Shown one piece after another: positions 25,926 to 35,372 of a stretch of 49,238 nucleotides of DNA. Positions within the stretch are counted from its first letter, which is position 1; each line of letters begins with the position of its first letter. The stretch covers positions 1-49,238 of the forward strand of contig CALFER010000032.1 of NCBI GenBank assembly GCA_937951895.1, written 5' to 3'. The translations under genes and the position numbers were made by a program. The notes beneath the pieces were generated by a model. The model had not been told where the DNA came from. It was given only the letters and a program-made list of their open reading frames with translations, and did no database searches. Origin of the DNA: an uncultured bacterium (GTDB lineage Bacteria > CSSED10-310 > CALFER01).

Positions 25926-27131
25926 ATGACCACCGGAAACCTCTGCCGGAGCACCGCGATCGCATCGCTGTTCACGATCGCATTCCTGAGCGTTGGCGTT
26001 CGATCGAGTGAGCCGGCTCCCGCCACATCTCCCACGCCATCCCTCATCAACTGGGTCAACGATTATGCCTTCCCTGAAGCGTTACAGTTCTGCGGAGAAG
26101 ACGTTCCGGTTGGTCAGAGTGACGTGCGCGAGCGGATCGAAGTGCAGGTGCATGTGTATTCGAGGAACGTGGGTCTGGTTGAGATCTGGTTCCGGAGAAA
26201 ATCGCGGTATTTCATGATGTTTGAACGGATTCTGAGGGAGATGGGGCTCCCGGATGACCTGAAGTACGCATCGGTGATCGAAAGTGCTTTGCAGCGCCGG
26301 GCCCTGTCGAGCGCCGGAGCCGTTGGACCGTGGCAGTTCATCGAATCGACCGGGAAAGAATACGGAATGCGGATCGACGAATATGTCGACGAGCGTTTGA
26401 ATGTCGAGATTGCCACGCGTGCCGCTCTGAGCTTCCTCAAAGACCTGCACTCCGAATTCGGTTCTTGGCCCCTCGCGCTCGCCGCCTACAACATCGGTGA
26501 ATCGAGAATCCTGCGGGAGTGTTACAAACAGGGCACATCGAGCTACTATGAGATGCTCCTGCCCAATGAAACCGATCGTTATGTCATGAACATCATCGCC
26601 GCGAAACTGATCATGGAACGACCCGAGCAATTCGGGATCCGCACGGAACATCTCACGCCGTTCGTCGAACCGGAATCGGTATCCCGACCCGTCGAGATCA
26701 GACGATCGACGCCTCTGAGTGTCATTGCGTGGTGCACCGGTCTCAGTTACCGCGAATTCACTCTTCTGAATCCTTGGTTTGTCAACGATCATCTGAAGGC
26801 AGGAACATACACCATGCGGCTTCCTGTGCCCGGTCAGAAGGACTTCGAAACGAAACTCGACAGATATCTCTCCGATACACGTGACACCGTCGAACTCAAA
26901 AAATCCGCCCGTTTTCGTGTCACTGTCGATGCCGGCGAGATGCGGATCGGTCCGGGCACGGCGTATCCCCTCATCAGAACTGTCCCGAAAGGTGAAACGT
27001 TTGGAGTAGAGGGGCATACCTCCGAGAAGGATCGGGGCAACTACTGGTATTTCTTCAGAAAAGACAAAGATTTCACCGGTTGGATCTGGGGAGGCCAGGT
27101 CGAGAAGATGTCGACCGAAAAATCAAAGTAG
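25926..27131 (+). CDS. SLT lytic transglycosylase (MltD-like) with C-terminal SH3-like domain
   Basis: 401 residues. It cleaves peptidoglycan glycan strands to 1,6-anhydromuramyl products. A signal sequence (hydrophobic ~8-25) is followed by a short SPTP stretch and the SLT domain at ~95-230. The catalytic Glu is E119 in 'YASVIESALQ', with 'SSAGAVGPWQFIESTGKEYG' and 'LAAYNIGESRI'. A degenerate LysM-like unit follows ('TPLSVIAWCTGLSYREF'...'TYTMRLP', ~255-300). An SH3b-like module lies at ~320-395 ('MRIGPGTAYPLIRTVPKGE', 'WYFFRKDKDFTGWIWGG'). No lipobox is seen, unlike E. coli MltD. It begins 13 bp after the helicase gene with GGGG upstream, and shares the cell-wall context of dacB. Confidence 0.92.
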   Translation: MTTGNLCRSTAIASLFTIAFLSVGVRSSEPAPATSPTPSLINWVNDYAFPEALQFCGEDVPVGQSDVRERIEVQVHVYSRNVGLVEIWFRRKSRYFMMFERILREMGLPDDLKYASVIESALQRRALSSAGAVGPWQFIESTGKEYGMRIDEYVDERLNVEIATRAALSFLKDLHSEFGSWPLALAAYNIGESRILRECYKQGTSSYYEMLLPNETDRYVMNIIAAKLIMERPEQFGIRTEHLTPFVEPESVSRPVEIRRSTPLSVIAWCTGLSYREFTLLNPWFVNDHLKAGTYTMRLPVPGQKDFETKLDRYLSDTRDTVELKKSARFRVTVDAGEMRIGPGTAYPLIRTVPKGETFGVEGHTSEKDRGNYWYFFRKDKDFTGWIWGGQVEKMSTEKSK

Positions 27132-27746
27132 ATCGTCGCGCGACCGGATGGCCTGAAAAACGGACTCGACCTGCGCCGTCAGAGCATCCGGAGGACCGGA
27201 ATTATCGATCCGATACTCGCTTTTCGCAGCCTTCTGCTCGATCGGTATCTGGAGATCCACGACGAGAGACGCCCATTCGCGGGGTTTGCCGGATCGCGCC
27301 ACGAGCCGTTCGATCTGTTTTTCTCGCGCAATCACGACCGTGATGATCGTGCCATACCGGTCCACCTGACCATATTCGAACAACAGAGGCGCCTCGACGA
27401 TGATCCCTCTTTTTCCCGATTCGGCGGCGGACCGGACCGCCCGGTCGATTGCCGGAAGAATCCAGGGGGCCAGGATGTCGAGTTGAATCCGCATGTTGCG
27501 GGGCGTTCGGATGAGGAGCGCCAGCATTTCCGATCGGTTCAGGCTTCCATCCGGCAGGATGATGGCGGGACCGAATGCGCGGCTGAGTGCTTCGAGAACA
27601 GGCGATCCGGGAATGAGCGTGTCAGCCGCAATCCGGTCTCCGTCGATGATCGTCGCGCCCAGTCGTTCGAAACAGGCTGCAACCGTCGATTTTCCGGACG
27701 CGATCCCGCCGGTCAGCCCGGCCGGGCGTCGTCGCGGCTCGCTCAT
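27123..27746 (-). CDS. coaE: Dephospho-CoA kinase
   Basis: 207 residues, the family's normal length. It phosphorylates dephospho-CoA at the ribose 3'-OH in the last step of CoA synthesis. The P-loop is 'LTGGIASGKSTVA', followed by 'IIDGDRIAADTL' (family DaD..ar) and 'VEAPLLFEYG' (family vPLLfE). It overlaps polA by 4 bp (ATGA) and overlaps the convergent transglycosylase gene by 9 bp at its 3' end. Confidence 0.96.
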   Translation of the reverse strand: MSEPRRRPAGLTGGIASGKSTVAACFERLGATIIDGDRIAADTLIPGSPVLEALSRAFGPAIILPDGSLNRSEMLALLIRTPRNMRIQLDILAPWILPAIDRAVRSAAESGKRGIIVEAPLLFEYGQVDRYGTIITVVIAREKQIERLVARSGKPREWASLVVDLQIPIEQKAAKSEYRIDNSGPPDALTAQVESVFQAIRSRDDLL

Positions 27747-30436
27747 CCGTGAATCTCCGCCCAGTTGGCTCCGGTCGAAACCTCGACGGTAAGCGGCACC
27801 GTCATCGGATAAGCCGATTCCATCTGCTTGCGCACAATCTCCTCCAGCGTGAGTCGTTCTTCCGGGACAACATCGAACAGGAGTTCATCGTGGATCTGGA
27901 GGATCATGCGGGATTGCAGCGCGAGACTGCGGATGATCGACTGGATCCGGATCATGGCGATCTTGATGATATCGGCGGCGGCACCCTGGATCGGCATATT
28001 GACCGCCTGGCGGAATCCCATTTCCTGGATCTGTTTCTGAGGTGATTGGGCGAGCGGAATGAAGCGACGGCGTCCGAGCAATGTCGTGACATAGCCTTTT
28101 TCGGCCACCGACGCCTTGACTTCCTCGATGTAGCGGGCGACGCCCCTGAATTCCCGCAGATACTTCTCGATGTAGGACTTCGCTTCTCCGACCGGGATTC
28201 CGAGGCGTTCCGAGAGACCGAACGGAGTCATCCCGTAGTCGATCCCGAAATTGACCATCTTCGCCTTGCGCCGCTGATCGGATGTAACGGCGCCGATCGG
28301 TGTGCCGAAGAGCGTCGAGGCGGTGGCGGCATGCACATCGCGGCCGCTCAGAAAAGCCTGCGTCAGTGCGGGGTCGCCCGTTACGTGGGCGAGAATCCTG
28401 AGTTCCATCTGGGAATAATCCGCGGACATCAGCACACGGCCTTCCGATGGAATGAAGGCTTTACGGATATCGCGCCCGAGTTCCGTGCGGATCGGAATGT
28501 TCTGCAGATTCGGGTCCGATGAACTGAGGCGGCCGGTTTCGGCGACAGTCTGATTGAGATTGGAGTGAATCCGGAGGGTGGCGGGATTGATCATCTGAGG
28601 CAGTGTATCGAGATAGGTCGATTTGAGTTTGGTGAGACCCCGGAATTCGAGAATCTTCGTGGGGAACTCGCGGTACAGGCCTCCGAGCAGCGCCAGTTTC
28701 TGCAACTCACTCTCCGCCGTCGAAAATCCGGATTTCGTCTTCTTCAGACCCTTCGTGGGAAACATCAGTTTGCTGAAGAGAATCTCGGCGAGCTGCGACG
28801 GTGAGTTGATGTTGAAGCGATCTCCCGCCATACAGTAAATCTCGTCTTCCAACCGTGCCAGCATCGCACCGACCGCCCGCGATTGCTCCGTGAGTTGATG
28901 CGGATCGATCCGGATCCCGCTTCTCTGCATCTCGATCAGTACATCGACCAGCGGCAATTCGATATCCCGGAAGAGGGGCAGCATCCCCTCACGTTCCAGT
29001 GCGGTGTGCAGTTCCGGAGCGAGTTGCAGGCTCCAGTCGGCGATCGGATTCGCCCGATCCGCGACTTCCTCCTGAGTCGTTCCCGGGAGTTGAATGGTGG
29101 AAGAGCCTTCGAGTGCGGGGGGACGAATGTTGAAATGGTCCTGAACGAGGGTGACGAGTTCGGCGTCCCGGCGGCCGGCGTTGAGCAGGTAAGCCGCGAT
29201 ATGCGTGTCCATCTCATACCCGTTGATCTCGATGCCGTGGCGGCTTAGAACCAGCCGGTCCGATTTGATGTTGTGACCGGATTTGCGGATTCGGGCATCC
29301 GAGAGGGCCGGTGCAAGGATCTGGCGGATGATGTCCAGCGGGATCCCCTTTTCGAGAGTCTGACCCGCGATCGGGATGTAGACCGCGCTTCCCGGTTCGC
29401 AGGAAACAGAAAGCCCGACAGGACGGGCGGTCATGGGATCGGCTTCCGAGCGGATCAGTGCAATCGCACAGCGCTGAAAGTGATGAATTCGCCGCGCAAA
29501 CTCGACCAGTTCGTATCGTTCGGTCAGGATCATGTATTCAGTGGCCTGGATCGGAGCGGTTGAGGGGGCGAGTTCCGTGAGCATGGTGGTGAATTCGAGA
29601 TCTTCAAAGATGGTGCGAAGCGTATCATCGTCACGCGGCTGAATGGCATAAGCCTCGAGACTTTCCGGAAGGTCGGCGTCGGTTTTCAGGGCGATCAGAC
29701 GCCGCGATAATCGCGCGAATTCCGCGTTCTCACGCACTTTTTCCCGGAGTTTTTCTGATTCGATCCGATCGGATTCCTCCAGAATCCGGTCCAGCGAGCC
29801 GAATTCGACCAGGAGTTTGACGGCGGTTTTCGGTCCGATTCCGGGAATGCCCGGAACATTGTCAATGGCGTCGCCCACGAGCGAGAAGTAATCGATCATC
29901 AGTTCCGGAGGAATGCCGTATTTCTCGATAACCTGTTCACGACGGTTCATGATCAGATCCGAAAGACCGGTTCTGGCCGTCAGTACCGATACATTGCCTT
30001 CGACCAGTTGCAGCATGTCCTTGTCACCCGTTATCAGGAATATCGGATGACCGGACCGTCTGAACCGTTCGACGAATGAGCCCAGGATATCGTCGGCTTC
30101 ATATCCTTCCTGTTCGAGAATCGGGATTCCGAAGGCCGTGACGAGTTTCCGGATGATCGGGAGATTGTCCGCGATCGGTGCAGGCATCGGCGGCCGGTTC
30201 AGTTTGTACTGCTGGTAGAGTTCATGCCGGAACGTCGGGCCCTTGCGATCGAAGGCGATGGCGAGATGCGATGGGGAATGTTCTTTGAGCAATCCGAAGA
30301 GCATCCGGGTGAAGCCATAGGAGACCGAAACATCCCGGTTTTTCCGGTTGATGAGAGGATGTTTGATGAAGGTGAAATGCGCCTTGTAGAGCAGGTTGTG
30401 CCCGTCGATCAGATAGATCGGGTGTGCGTCCGTCAT
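27743..30436 (-). CDS. polA: DNA polymerase I (proofreading site apparently degenerate)
   Basis: 897 residues. The N-terminal 5'-3' exonuclease (~1-290) has 'YLIDGHNLLYKAHF', 'EQEGYEADDILGSF' and 'ITGDKDMLQLV'. The polymerase domain has motif A 'MSADYSQMELRILAH', motif B 'RRKAKMVNFGIDYGM' and motif C 'QIHDELLFDV'. In the central 3'-5' exonuclease region the usual DxE is not visible: the strand reads 'IALIRSEAD' where E. coli has FDTET. 'GHNIKSDRLVL' is kept, and the final YxxxD is replaced by 'NPIADWS'. Proofreading is therefore probably lost, as in Taq and Bst polymerases. GGAGGT precedes the ATG. It lies 56 bp after the sigma-factor gene and overlaps coaE. Confidence 0.97.
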   Translation of the reverse strand: MTDAHPIYLIDGHNLLYKAHFTFIKHPLINRKNRDVSVSYGFTRMLFGLLKEHSPSHLAIAFDRKGPTFRHELYQQYKLNRPPMPAPIADNLPIIRKLVTAFGIPILEQEGYEADDILGSFVERFRRSGHPIFLITGDKDMLQLVEGNVSVLTARTGLSDLIMNRREQVIEKYGIPPELMIDYFSLVGDAIDNVPGIPGIGPKTAVKLLVEFGSLDRILEESDRIESEKLREKVRENAEFARLSRRLIALKTDADLPESLEAYAIQPRDDDTLRTIFEDLEFTTMLTELAPSTAPIQATEYMILTERYELVEFARRIHHFQRCAIALIRSEADPMTARPVGLSVSCEPGSAVYIPIAGQTLEKGIPLDIIRQILAPALSDARIRKSGHNIKSDRLVLSRHGIEINGYEMDTHIAAYLLNAGRRDAELVTLVQDHFNIRPPALEGSSTIQLPGTTQEEVADRANPIADWSLQLAPELHTALEREGMLPLFRDIELPLVDVLIEMQRSGIRIDPHQLTEQSRAVGAMLARLEDEIYCMAGDRFNINSPSQLAEILFSKLMFPTKGLKKTKSGFSTAESELQKLALLGGLYREFPTKILEFRGLTKLKSTYLDTLPQMINPATLRIHSNLNQTVAETGRLSSSDPNLQNIPIRTELGRDIRKAFIPSEGRVLMSADYSQMELRILAHVTGDPALTQAFLSGRDVHAATASTLFGTPIGAVTSDQRRKAKMVNFGIDYGMTPFGLSERLGIPVGEAKSYIEKYLREFRGVARYIEEVKASVAEKGYVTTLLGRRRFIPLAQSPQKQIQEMGFRQAVNMPIQGAAADIIKIAMIRIQSIIRSLALQSRMILQIHDELLFDVVPEERLTLEEIVRKQMESAYPMTVPLTVEVSTGANWAEIHG

Positions 30437-30492
30437 GCGAATACCTCCGGAGTTCCGTCCGACATCCTATGTGTCCGGGATGGGAATGGCAA

Positions 30493-31602
30493 CTATTCTG
30501 ACAGCAGATCGGAGAGGGGATCCATGGATTCCGCGCGGCGCAGCTTCTGCAGAGCGCTCATTTCGATCTGACGGATGCGCTCGCGGGTCAACCCCAGCAG
30601 TGATCCGATTTCTTCGAGCGTGTGTTCGATGCCCGTGTCGATACCGAACCGGAGACGCAGGACGATGCGCTCGCGTTCGGACAACGGTGTCAGCGCGGCC
30701 TGAACCAGCTCACGGATCTCATTGCGCTCGGCGGCGTCGTATGGCGACTCCGCCTTTTTGTCTTCGATCAGATCAGCGAGCTGGGTTTCCTCATCATCAC
30801 CCACGAGCGTCTGAAGGGAATAGGGCGGGAGATTGATCTGCAGAATCCGGATGATCTCATCGACCGGCCGCCCGAGTTCCTCGGCGAGTTCCTCGAGAGT
30901 CGGATTGCGGTGATACTTCTGGCTGTAGGCCTGGAAGAGACGCTGGATCTTGTTCAGATTCTCGGAAAGATGGACCGGGAGCCGGATGGTACGGGAATGA
31001 TCCGATACGGCCCGGGTGATGGCCTGGCGAATCCACCAGGTGGCATACGTCGAGAATCGGCAGCCGCGCCGGTAATCGAAACGCTCGGCGGCCTTCATCA
31101 GACCAATGTTGCCCTCCTGAAGCAGGTCGGCGAAAGCGATTCCACGGTTGGCGTATTTTTTGGCGATCGAGACGACGAGACGGAGATTGGCGCGGACCAG
31201 CCGACCGATTTTCTCGAGTTGATTGGCCTGAGCTTCGGCAATGATGCGATTGAGTTCCTGATCACTGTCCGGCGCTTCTCGCTGGAACACCTCGTCGAGG
31301 TGATTGCGGGCAGCCTCGATTTCGATCGCCCATTCACGCTCGGTTTCGGCGGTAATCGGCGAATACTGCCCCATGTCGTTGAAATACAGCCGGATGATGT
31401 CCGTCTGAGGATCGTAATCGTTGGCCGTAGATTTCGCCTGAACAGGCGTCTCGACGGAATCGAACAGAGCGTTCAATTCCCCGCGTTCTTCCGCCGGTTC
31501 GCTCGAGTCGCCCGGTCCACCGGACGCATCGACGTGTGCCGGATCGAGCGACGGATCGTCGGCTGTCGGCTGTCGGCGTGATCTGGGTTTCCTGGATGCC
31601 AT
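30493..31602 (-). CDS. rpoD: Primary-type sigma-70 factor (RpoD/SigA-like)
   Basis: 369 residues. After a polar ~60-residue N-terminus (not a full region 1.1) come region 1.2 ('DIIRLYFNDMGQYSPITAETE'-like), region 2 ('NLRLVVSIAKKYANRG', 'LLQEGNIGLMKAAERFDY', 'FSTYATWWIRQAITRA'), region 3 ('RTIRLPVHLSENLNK') and region 4 ('LSERERIVLRLRFGI', 'TLEEIGSLLGLTRERIRQI'). These signatures match group 1/2 sigma factors. The short N-terminus leaves open a RpoS-like group 2 paralogue. The ATG has GAGG eight bases upstream and the leader is only ~17 nt. polA and coaE follow on the same strand. Confidence 0.92.
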   Translation of the reverse strand: MASRKPRSRRQPTADDPSLDPAHVDASGGPGDSSEPAEERGELNALFDSVETPVQAKSTANDYDPQTDIIRLYFNDMGQYSPITAETEREWAIEIEAARNHLDEVFQREAPDSDQELNRIIAEAQANQLEKIGRLVRANLRLVVSIAKKYANRGIAFADLLQEGNIGLMKAAERFDYRRGCRFSTYATWWIRQAITRAVSDHSRTIRLPVHLSENLNKIQRLFQAYSQKYHRNPTLEELAEELGRPVDEIIRILQINLPPYSLQTLVGDDEETQLADLIEDKKAESPYDAAERNEIRELVQAALTPLSERERIVLRLRFGIDTGIEHTLEEIGSLLGLTRERIRQIEMSALQKLRRAESMDPLSDLLSE

Positions 31603-31625
31603 ACATCTGCCTCAAATTCACAGCA

Positions 31626-31654
31626 ACCATATGCATGAATTCACGCAAAGTCAA
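31626..31654 (-). promoter_or_regulatory. Promoter of the sigma factor / polA / coaE genes
   Basis: Minus-strand TTGACT (31654-31649, 5/6) and TATGGT (31631-31626, 4/6) with a 17-bp spacer. Predicted initiation near 31619 is about 17 nt before the ATG at 31602, just enough to include the GAGG ribosome-binding site. A short inverted repeat (GGAAC/GTTCC near 31681-31693) lies upstream. The rest of the 175-bp divergent gap shows no clear promoter for rsmI. Confidence 0.65.
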
Positions 31655-31777
31655 TTATGCCAGGTGGATTCCGGGCAACCCCGGAACAGGGTTCCAAAAC
31701 GGATGCACCGGGAGGCGCGCGACACAATTCCGTTCACCGAAGCTGAGAAAACGAAACGTCTGTGATAGAGTCCTCCC

Positions 31778-32641
31778 ATGACCTCCGCCGGTATTCTCTA
31801 CATCGCCGCAACGCCAATCGGTAATCTCGGAGACATCTCCCGACGCCTCGCCGAAACTCTCGCATCCGTCGACCTGATCGCCGCGGAAGACACGCGTCAG
31901 ACCCGCAAACTCCTCACCCATCTGGGGCTTTCAAAACCGCTCGTATCGTGCCACGAACATAATGAAATGCGCATCGCACACGCGCTCGTCACCCGCATCC
32001 TCGGCGGCGAATCCGTCGCGCTCGTCACCGATGCCGGCACCCCGGCGATCTCGGACCCCGGCGCGATCGTCGTATCCGAAGCGGTGAAGGCCGGCATCCG
32101 GGTCTCACCGATCCCCGGCCCGTCATCACTCATATCCGCCCTGTCCATCTCCGGTTTCTCTCTCGATCAGGGCTTCATCTTCGAGGGTTTCCTGCCGCAC
32201 AAATCCACCGCACGCGACAAACGCTGGACCGATCTCAAAGACGAACCGCGCGTCATCGTCCTTCTCGAGTCGACCCATCGGATCGATCGACTGATTTCGG
32301 AAATGCTCCGGTTCATCCCCTCCCGTTCGATCGTGATCTGCCGCGAACTGACCAAACTGCATGAGACCATTGTGAGGGGGACTCCGGATCATCTGCGTGA
32401 GTCGATCTCAGGATCAGGCGCAAAAGGGGAATTCACCGTCGTGATCGACATGCTGCATCGTGCGCGGGATGACCATGCGGCCGCTCCGGAACCGGACCGC
32501 GATGATGTGCTCAGGCGACTCGCCAACGGCAATTCCGTGCGCGATATCGCGGCGGATCTGTCGGAATCGACGGGAACACCCCAGCGTCTCCTCTACCGGA
32601 AAATTCTCGAAATCAGGAACACCGGCGGGACACAAACCTAG
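31778..32641 (+). CDS. rsmI: 16S rRNA (cytidine-1402-2'-O)-methyltransferase
   Basis: 287 residues, the standard length. It methylates the ribose of C1402 in the decoding centre using AdoMet. Family landmarks are 'YIAATPIGNLGDIS', 'AAEDTRQTRKLL', 'VTDAGTPAISDPG' and 'PIPGPSSLISALS'. No clear Shine-Dalgarno is visible before the ATG. Its TAG stop and that of the convergent DUF362 gene share a CTAG palindrome at 32638-32641. Confidence 0.96.
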   Translation: MTSAGILYIAATPIGNLGDISRRLAETLASVDLIAAEDTRQTRKLLTHLGLSKPLVSCHEHNEMRIAHALVTRILGGESVALVTDAGTPAISDPGAIVVSEAVKAGIRVSPIPGPSSLISALSISGFSLDQGFIFEGFLPHKSTARDKRWTDLKDEPRVIVLLESTHRIDRLISEMLRFIPSRSIVICRELTKLHETIVRGTPDHLRESISGSGAKGEFTVVIDMLHRARDDHAAAPEPDRDDVLRRLANGNSVRDIAADLSESTGTPQRLLYRKILEIRNTGGTQT

Positions 32642-33762
32642 AGCTTGAGCAGCTTACCCAGAATCGGGACCCGGATCCGGATCGCACCCTCGGGACACAC
32701 TTCCTGACAACAGTAACAGCGGATGCAACGCTCATATCGATACTCGGGGTAATCTCCGATTGCATCCATGTTGAGCGCTTTTGGGGTGACCGGACAGATC
32801 CGGACACATTGCCCGCAGCGGACGCAGACATCCTTCCGGATGATCGGTCTCGGAAGGATGAACCGCCGGGCAACAGGGACAAGGAACATTTTCCGGGAGC
32901 CGGCTGAATGCGCCGGCCGATCGAAATGCGTCACCTTGAACGCTTCAATCGGATCACCCACCAGTGTCACGTTCCGGATATGTCCGAGTCCGGAGGATTC
33001 GGCAACGACGAGATACTCCAGCGATTCCGGATCCAGATCGATCAAACGAGCCGCGACCGAATCCAGAGCGGCCGGGTCGATCGATCCGAGAATGCAATTG
33101 AGCGACCTTGGATTGCCGCTTCCCGGACCGTTGCCTTCCATCGCCACGATGGCATCCATGATGTGCAGACGCGGCATGATCGTCCGATTCAGATCGACCA
33201 GCATCCGTCCGAATTGCCTCGGATCCGGCAGCGTGGCGTGAAACTCAGCCTTCTTCAGGCCCGGAATGCAGCCAAACAGGTTCTTGATCGCACCGGTCAT
33301 CACCGTGAAGCCATGTGTCTTGAGTTTGGAGATGGAGACGATTCCGGAAGCGTCCAGAGCACCCGCTGCGATCGGGAAGCGGGTGATCAGTGATCCGGGA
33401 GGTGCCGAGACCGTGCGGGACGAAACAAAATCGGCTTCCGGGATCCCGAGAGCCGAAGCGACACCGGCAATCCCGCTCGTCTTCGCGGCCTTCGACATGC
33501 TGATGACCGCCGGAGAGTCTCCGTAGGACACACGGACACCGGCTGCGAGAAGTTTACGGGCGACCGCACCGAAGATCTCGGGATGAGTCGTCACCGCTCG
33601 TTCCGGGGGAGCGGCCCCGAGCAGGTTCGGTTTGAGCAGAATCGTTTCTCCGGGGGAGAATATCTCGGAAGGAAGCTCGAGCAACCCGAAGAGGCGATCG
33701 ACAGCCTCCTGAACAGCGGTCGGCTCGTAGGATTCGCATCGAACGATCGCGACCTTGGACAT
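32638..33762 (-). CDS. DUF362-domain iron-sulfur protein with two [4Fe-4S] motifs
   Basis: 374 residues. The DUF362 region (~1-300) includes 'ILLKPNLLGAAPPERAVTTHP', 'VSISKLKTHGFTVMTGAIKN' and 'DAIVAMEGNGPGSGNPR'. The C-terminal ferredoxin part has two cluster motifs: 'CVRCGQCVRICPVTPKAL' and 'CIRCYCCQEVCPEGAI'. Proteins of this layout are common in anaerobes and are annotated only as DUF362/ferredoxin. A redox role is likely and the substrate unknown. The frame extends to 33828; ATG 33762 is chosen because GGGAGG precedes it and the conserved 'SKVAIVRCE' begins there. It follows pepD by 81 bp and may be co-transcribed. Confidence 0.9.
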   Translation of the reverse strand: MSKVAIVRCESYEPTAVQEAVDRLFGLLELPSEIFSPGETILLKPNLLGAAPPERAVTTHPEIFGAVARKLLAAGVRVSYGDSPAVISMSKAAKTSGIAGVASALGIPEADFVSSRTVSAPPGSLITRFPIAAGALDASGIVSISKLKTHGFTVMTGAIKNLFGCIPGLKKAEFHATLPDPRQFGRMLVDLNRTIMPRLHIMDAIVAMEGNGPGSGNPRSLNCILGSIDPAALDSVAARLIDLDPESLEYLVVAESSGLGHIRNVTLVGDPIEAFKVTHFDRPAHSAGSRKMFLVPVARRFILPRPIIRKDVCVRCGQCVRICPVTPKALNMDAIGDYPEYRYERCIRCYCCQEVCPEGAIRIRVPILGKLLKL

Positions 33763-33801
33763 CAGTGGGTGAACCTCCCCCGGAGCATCGGGCGATGAAG
33801 A

Positions 33802-33835
33802 GGGCTCCTCACCGGATTCGATCAGCAAGGAGCCC
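33802..33835 (-). repeat. Inverted repeat between pepD and the DUF362 gene
   Basis: GGGCTCCT (33802-33809) and AGGAGCCC (33828-33835) form an 8-bp perfect stem with an 18-nt loop, nine bases after the pepD stop. No T-run follows on either strand, so it is not a classical intrinsic terminator. It could stabilise the pepD 3' end or partly terminate it. Confidence 0.45.
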
Positions 33836-33843
33836 GAAAATAC

Positions 33844-35295
33844 TTAAACCAGTGCTTTAAGGATGGCCGTCAGGAGATCGTATGTTTTGGGGACGGACGG
33901 GATATTGAGTTCTTCGGCCGGAGAATGAACATTGTGCATTTCGGGGCCGATCGAAAGCATATCGACACCGGGAAGCTTTTCGCTGAACAGGCCGCATTCC
34001 AGACCGGCATGGATGGCCTTGACCGCAGGGTCGATGCCGTAGATCGAATGAAAGACTGCCATGGATTGCTTCAGCAGCGGCGAATCCATGTTGGGCTTCC
34101 AGCCGGGGTATCCGCGCGGTTCCTCGACCTTCGCGTCGACAAACCGGGCGATGGTCCGGATCTGGCGTTTCATCATTTCCAGGTGCGAGGTGACGGCCGA
34201 ACGAGACAGCATGTTGACCGTGAAAGTCGTGTCATCCAGGTCGATGACACCGACGTTGGTCGAAGATTCGACCAGCCCCGCCACTTCGGGACTCATGGTG
34301 ATCACTCCGTGGGGCAAGGCGATCAGAAGATCGATGACCTGTTTGGTGCTGCATTCGGTAAGCGGATTGGCGGAAGGGGAAATCGCATCGATGGTCACGG
34401 TCAGTTTGGGGTCTGTTTTTTCGAATTCAGAGACAATCACGCGTGCGGTGGTCGCGATCGTTTCCTTGATTCCGGACTCAGCGGCCGCAGAGACCGACAG
34501 CACGGCGGTTGCGCCGTCCGCAATCGAATTGCGTTTATTACCGCCTTTGATCGAGATCAGGCGGAATGATGCCGAATCGAAAGCGGCGGACAGAAGCCGG
34601 GCGAGGATTTTGTTGCCGCTTCCGCGTCCTGCGTTGATGTCGACACCCGAGTGGCCGCCCTTGAGACCTGCGACTTTGAGTTGCAGTGTTTTTGCGTCCG
34701 CGGGTTTCGTTTCGCGTGTCACCGGCATTCTGATGATCGAGTCTCCTCCGCCGGCACATGAAATGTAATATTCGCCGAACTCTTCCGTATCGAGATTGAT
34801 CAGCATGCGGCCTTTGACGAATTCGGCTTTGAGGCCATGGGCGCCGTCCATTCCGGATTCTTCGTTGATCGTGAAGAGCAGTTCCAATGGGCCGTGGGTG
34901 AGTGATCGATCTTCCATGATGGCGAGCATGATGGCACCGCCGATACCGTTATCCGCGCCGAGCGTCGTGCCGCGGGCCCTGACGAAATCACCGTCGACGA
35001 ACGGAACGATCGGATCTTTTTCGAAGTCGTGAACGACTCCGGGCGCGGCGACGGGAACCATGTCGAGGTGTCCCTGGAGCACGATGATCGGGGAAGCTTC
35101 GAGTCCTGTTGAGGCGGGCACTTCGACGAGCACATTTCCGACGTCATCGCGGCGATGCTTGAATCCGAGTCCGGAAGCCTGCTGAATGACATATTGCGCA
35201 ATTTTTTCCTCATGCCGGGAAGGATGCGGGATCGAACACATCGCTTCGAAATGCTTCCAGACATGTTCCGGTTTCAAGTGAGACAGTGTACCCAT
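33844..35295 (-). CDS. pepD: Aminoacyl-histidine dipeptidase (peptidase D, M20C)
   Basis: 483 residues, matching E. coli PepD (485). A cytoplasmic dinuclear zinc dipeptidase. Visible metal/catalytic motifs are 'LQGHLDMVP' (His ligand and Asp), 'TLGADNGIGGAI' (bridging Asp), 'TINEESGMDGAHGL' (Glu pair), 'INLDTEEFGE' (Asp) and a late 'AIHAGLECGLF' (His). The N-terminus 'LKPEHVWKHFEAMCSIPHPS' is highly characteristic. The frame extends to 35340, but ATG 35295 is preceded by AAGGAGG five bases away. A strong promoter lies upstream at 35373-35401. Confidence 0.96.
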   Translation of the reverse strand: MGTLSHLKPEHVWKHFEAMCSIPHPSRHEEKIAQYVIQQASGLGFKHRRDDVGNVLVEVPASTGLEASPIIVLQGHLDMVPVAAPGVVHDFEKDPIVPFVDGDFVRARGTTLGADNGIGGAIMLAIMEDRSLTHGPLELLFTINEESGMDGAHGLKAEFVKGRMLINLDTEEFGEYYISCAGGGDSIIRMPVTRETKPADAKTLQLKVAGLKGGHSGVDINAGRGSGNKILARLLSAAFDSASFRLISIKGGNKRNSIADGATAVLSVSAAAESGIKETIATTARVIVSEFEKTDPKLTVTIDAISPSANPLTECSTKQVIDLLIALPHGVITMSPEVAGLVESSTNVGVIDLDDTTFTVNMLSRSAVTSHLEMMKRQIRTIARFVDAKVEEPRGYPGWKPNMDSPLLKQSMAVFHSIYGIDPAVKAIHAGLECGLFSEKLPGVDMLSIGPEMHNVHSPAEELNIPSVPKTYDLLTAILKALV

Positions 35296-35372
35296 GAGAA
35301 CCTCCTTGGTAGTGGGTTTGAGATCAGGGGTTGCGGGCAACGAGCCGCGCGGCGGCCGCGCCGGAAACAGAG

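Noticed and set aside
30622..31581. A 319-codon plus-strand open frame opposite the sigma factor
   Set aside because: Covers all conserved sigma regions in antisense, and the sense protein is unambiguous.
31603..31777. A plus-strand promoter for rsmI
   Set aside because: GATAGA near 31763 could be a -10, but no -35 at suitable spacing and no ribosome-binding site were found; not called.
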